A stretch of DNA of 64,000 nt from Rhabdornis inornatus (Eukaryota; Chordata; Aves; Passeriformes; Rhabdornithidae): contig VWZS01003477.1 in the NCBI GenBank assembly GCA_013397075.1, positions 372,001-436,000 of the forward strand, in the 5' to 3' direction. A program made the position numbers and the translations under genes. The notes under the pieces are model-generated. The model did no database searches and was not told the origin of the DNA. It worked only from the letters and a program-made list of their open reading frames with translations. Position 1 is the first letter of the stretch. Each line of letters starts with the position of its first letter. Below are positions 62,112-64,000 of this stretch, piece after piece.

Positions 62112-64000
62112 TCTGATATTTCAGTACTTCTTCATGTAAAATGAACAAATGAGATTAGCTCCTGTTTATAAAGTGCTGTAAACAAGTGTGAATATAAACA
62201 CATACATGTATATGTTGATCTTGCTCAGTTTCAGTTACTAACAATCTGTAAGTCCACAGAAAGACTTGCCAATATATAATTAATCAGTTATGGACTTCAG
62301 GGACAATCAATAATGCAATTGAATTGCACAAGGTTGAATTTCTGAGATTTTTCTCATACTAGATAGAAATGACAGCCGATGTTACAGTGATCATCAGACT
62401 GTGGCATACACAGGTTGTAAGAGGTTTTCCAACTGCTGGACAGAGATGTCTGTCTGAATTAAAAACTAATTTTTTTAAAACTTCAAAACCTATTTTAAAG
62501 ACTATTATGATAGAAGACAAATTTATCAACTGCCTTGCTAAACCATCCCAAGGTTTAATCATCTCCACTGGTGGGACACATCTTATTTCAAGGATAAATG
62601 TATTTATGGATGACGATCTTTGTATGTCACTAACAGTTTATGGTGACAATAACCCATGGGAAACTTATCCATCTCCTAAACTTCGAGCTGTTTGCTGTGG
62701 ATCAAGTTGCAAAACTTCTTTTCCAATTTCCATGCAAATGGAAATCCATGTATTGTCACCCATGGCTTCAACTCAGTGATTAAATAAACCCAAGAACAGG
62801 ATGTCAACATAGAAACACAGATCCAGAGTCTGAAACTCAGTTACTCTCTTCAGTGTTTCATTTTTCTGCCAGTAAAATAGAGAAAGAATTTTAAAATTGA
62901 TAATGATCTGTAAGGTGAGATCCACTACAGAGCATTAGTTGTTCAGTACCACAATAGAAGCAGTCATTTAAATTCAGAGAGTAAAAGGTGAAAAGCAGCA
63001 GAATAATTATATTTACTGAGGATGCATTGTTCTGGCACAGAGATTTGTATAATCATGCAATCAAAGATACTGGACACAAACCAAACATGTTGGGCAGCCC
63101 TGCAGTAAGGTAGACCCAAATCATCCCTTAACTAATGCAGCTATGACAGATTTGGTACTGGATACACAGTGCTAGGTGCTCCTAGGCACATATAGCTCAG
63201 AGCTCATTTGAATAGCCATAATTTTTTGTAGCTTAATAAATCTAGTGGAGAGGACAAATGTTTTTTCGTTTACCCAAGAAGCTATGTCTACTAAAATAAA
63301 TCATTTCGTCCTGTTAAACCATTTCACCGTGAATATGCACAAAGGGGAGCAGAGTCTATTTCAAGGGACTCAGCAGTCAGCCAAAGTGACATCTCTCTGA
63401 CTGGTGACACATTCCTCCTTGCAGGTTTAGGAAATTTAACACAGTGCGTAGAATGTTGTTCGATGGTTATATAATGTTCACAGGTCCTAAGGGAAAAACT
63501 AGAATATCACACAGAAGGGAAAGTTCTTCTATACATAAAATAAGCCAATATTCAGATTCTGTTAATATAGATGAGTTAATGTCTGTTTCTTATTCTGTTG
63601 TAGGAAAGAAACATTATGCACACAGCCTCTTCTGTCATTTCCAGCCCCCTCTTTTCAGCCAGTTGGCAAACCAGTACCATACGCAGTGACCTGGACTAAT
63701 TGTTTATTTATGGCAATTGTTCACATATTAAGCAGTCAGCATGCTTAAACAGAAAGGTTGCTTCTTTTCAAAACATATTTACCATCTGAATTATATGGAT
63801 TGCAAAAGGAAAGGACAGGGGGGAAAAAAAAAGCAAGCTCACATAATTTCCCAATAAAGCTCTGATTCTGAAAGGCATTTAAGCATCTAACTTCCAGTGA
63901 AGTGTCTTCCACTATCTACAGATACAGACCAAAGCTTTGGTGCCAAAATCCACACATACCTTTTTGTTCCCTCAGAATAGCTTACTTTTTAATGCTCTAG
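62112..64000. other. Intergenic sequence after the LTR, no gene recognised
   Basis: AT-rich. A 136-codon + frame at 62369-62779 is partly open on the opposite strand too (62359-62568). It has no family resemblance I can name and no retroviral motif, so it is not called as a gene. Nothing else was identified to the end of the window. Confidence 0.5.

Noticed and set aside
30976..64000. Exons of HIVEP2, the expected next gene
   Set aside because: No zinc-finger or Ser-rich HIVEP sequence was seen on the minus strand. The gene probably lies beyond the window.
1..64000. CRISPR array, prophage, operon or bacterial defence system
   Set aside because: No regular spacer arrays and no compact coding. 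Introns and the avian LTR show this is vertebrate nuclear DNA.

Overview
This window is vertebrate nuclear DNA and almost certainly avian. It is AT-rich, has long introns with GT-AG splice sites, and is sparse in CpG. It also carries a solo LTR of a type I recognise from bird genomes, particularly songbirds. There is no bacterial, plasmid or phage content, no operon, no CRISPR array and no recognisable tRNA or rRNA gene.

The left 28.4 kb (positions 1-28383, + strand) is the 3' half of one gene, the adhesion G-protein-coupled receptor ADGRG6 (GPR126). Thirteen coding exons can be placed to the base by protein similarity, splice dinucleotides and matching intron phases. Joined, they give about 671 residues from the GAIN domain to the stop codon. 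The exons encode the GAIN domain, the GPS autoproteolysis site (cleavage H-L|T), the tethered-agonist (Stachel) segment, seven transmembrane helices and a cytoplasmic tail ending in S-T-K-F. The N-terminal exons (expected CUB, pentraxin-like and linker regions) lie upstream, outside the window.

Positions 28384 to about 30975 look like an AT-rich 3' UTR, with several possible polyadenylation signals and some RNA-binding motifs. The remaining 33 kb has no recognisable protein-coding exon. In mammals the next gene downstream of ADGRG6 is HIVEP2, in the opposite orientation, so this stretch is probably the intergenic desert between convergent genes; no HIVEP2 exon was recognised here.

Two things stand out in the intergenic part. 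One is an isolated, dense CpG island at about 39155-39500 inside a 304-codon open frame. The other is an ERVL-like solo LTR at 61577-62106 flanked by a perfect 5-bp target-site duplication. Smaller features are a diverged 107-bp-period duplication, a 28-bp tandem repeat next to a perfect hairpin, a homopurine tract, a strongly C-skewed segment and several microsatellites. I found no convincing new molecular system. The most informative content is the exact exon structure of this ADGRG6 orthologue and the unexplained CpG island.
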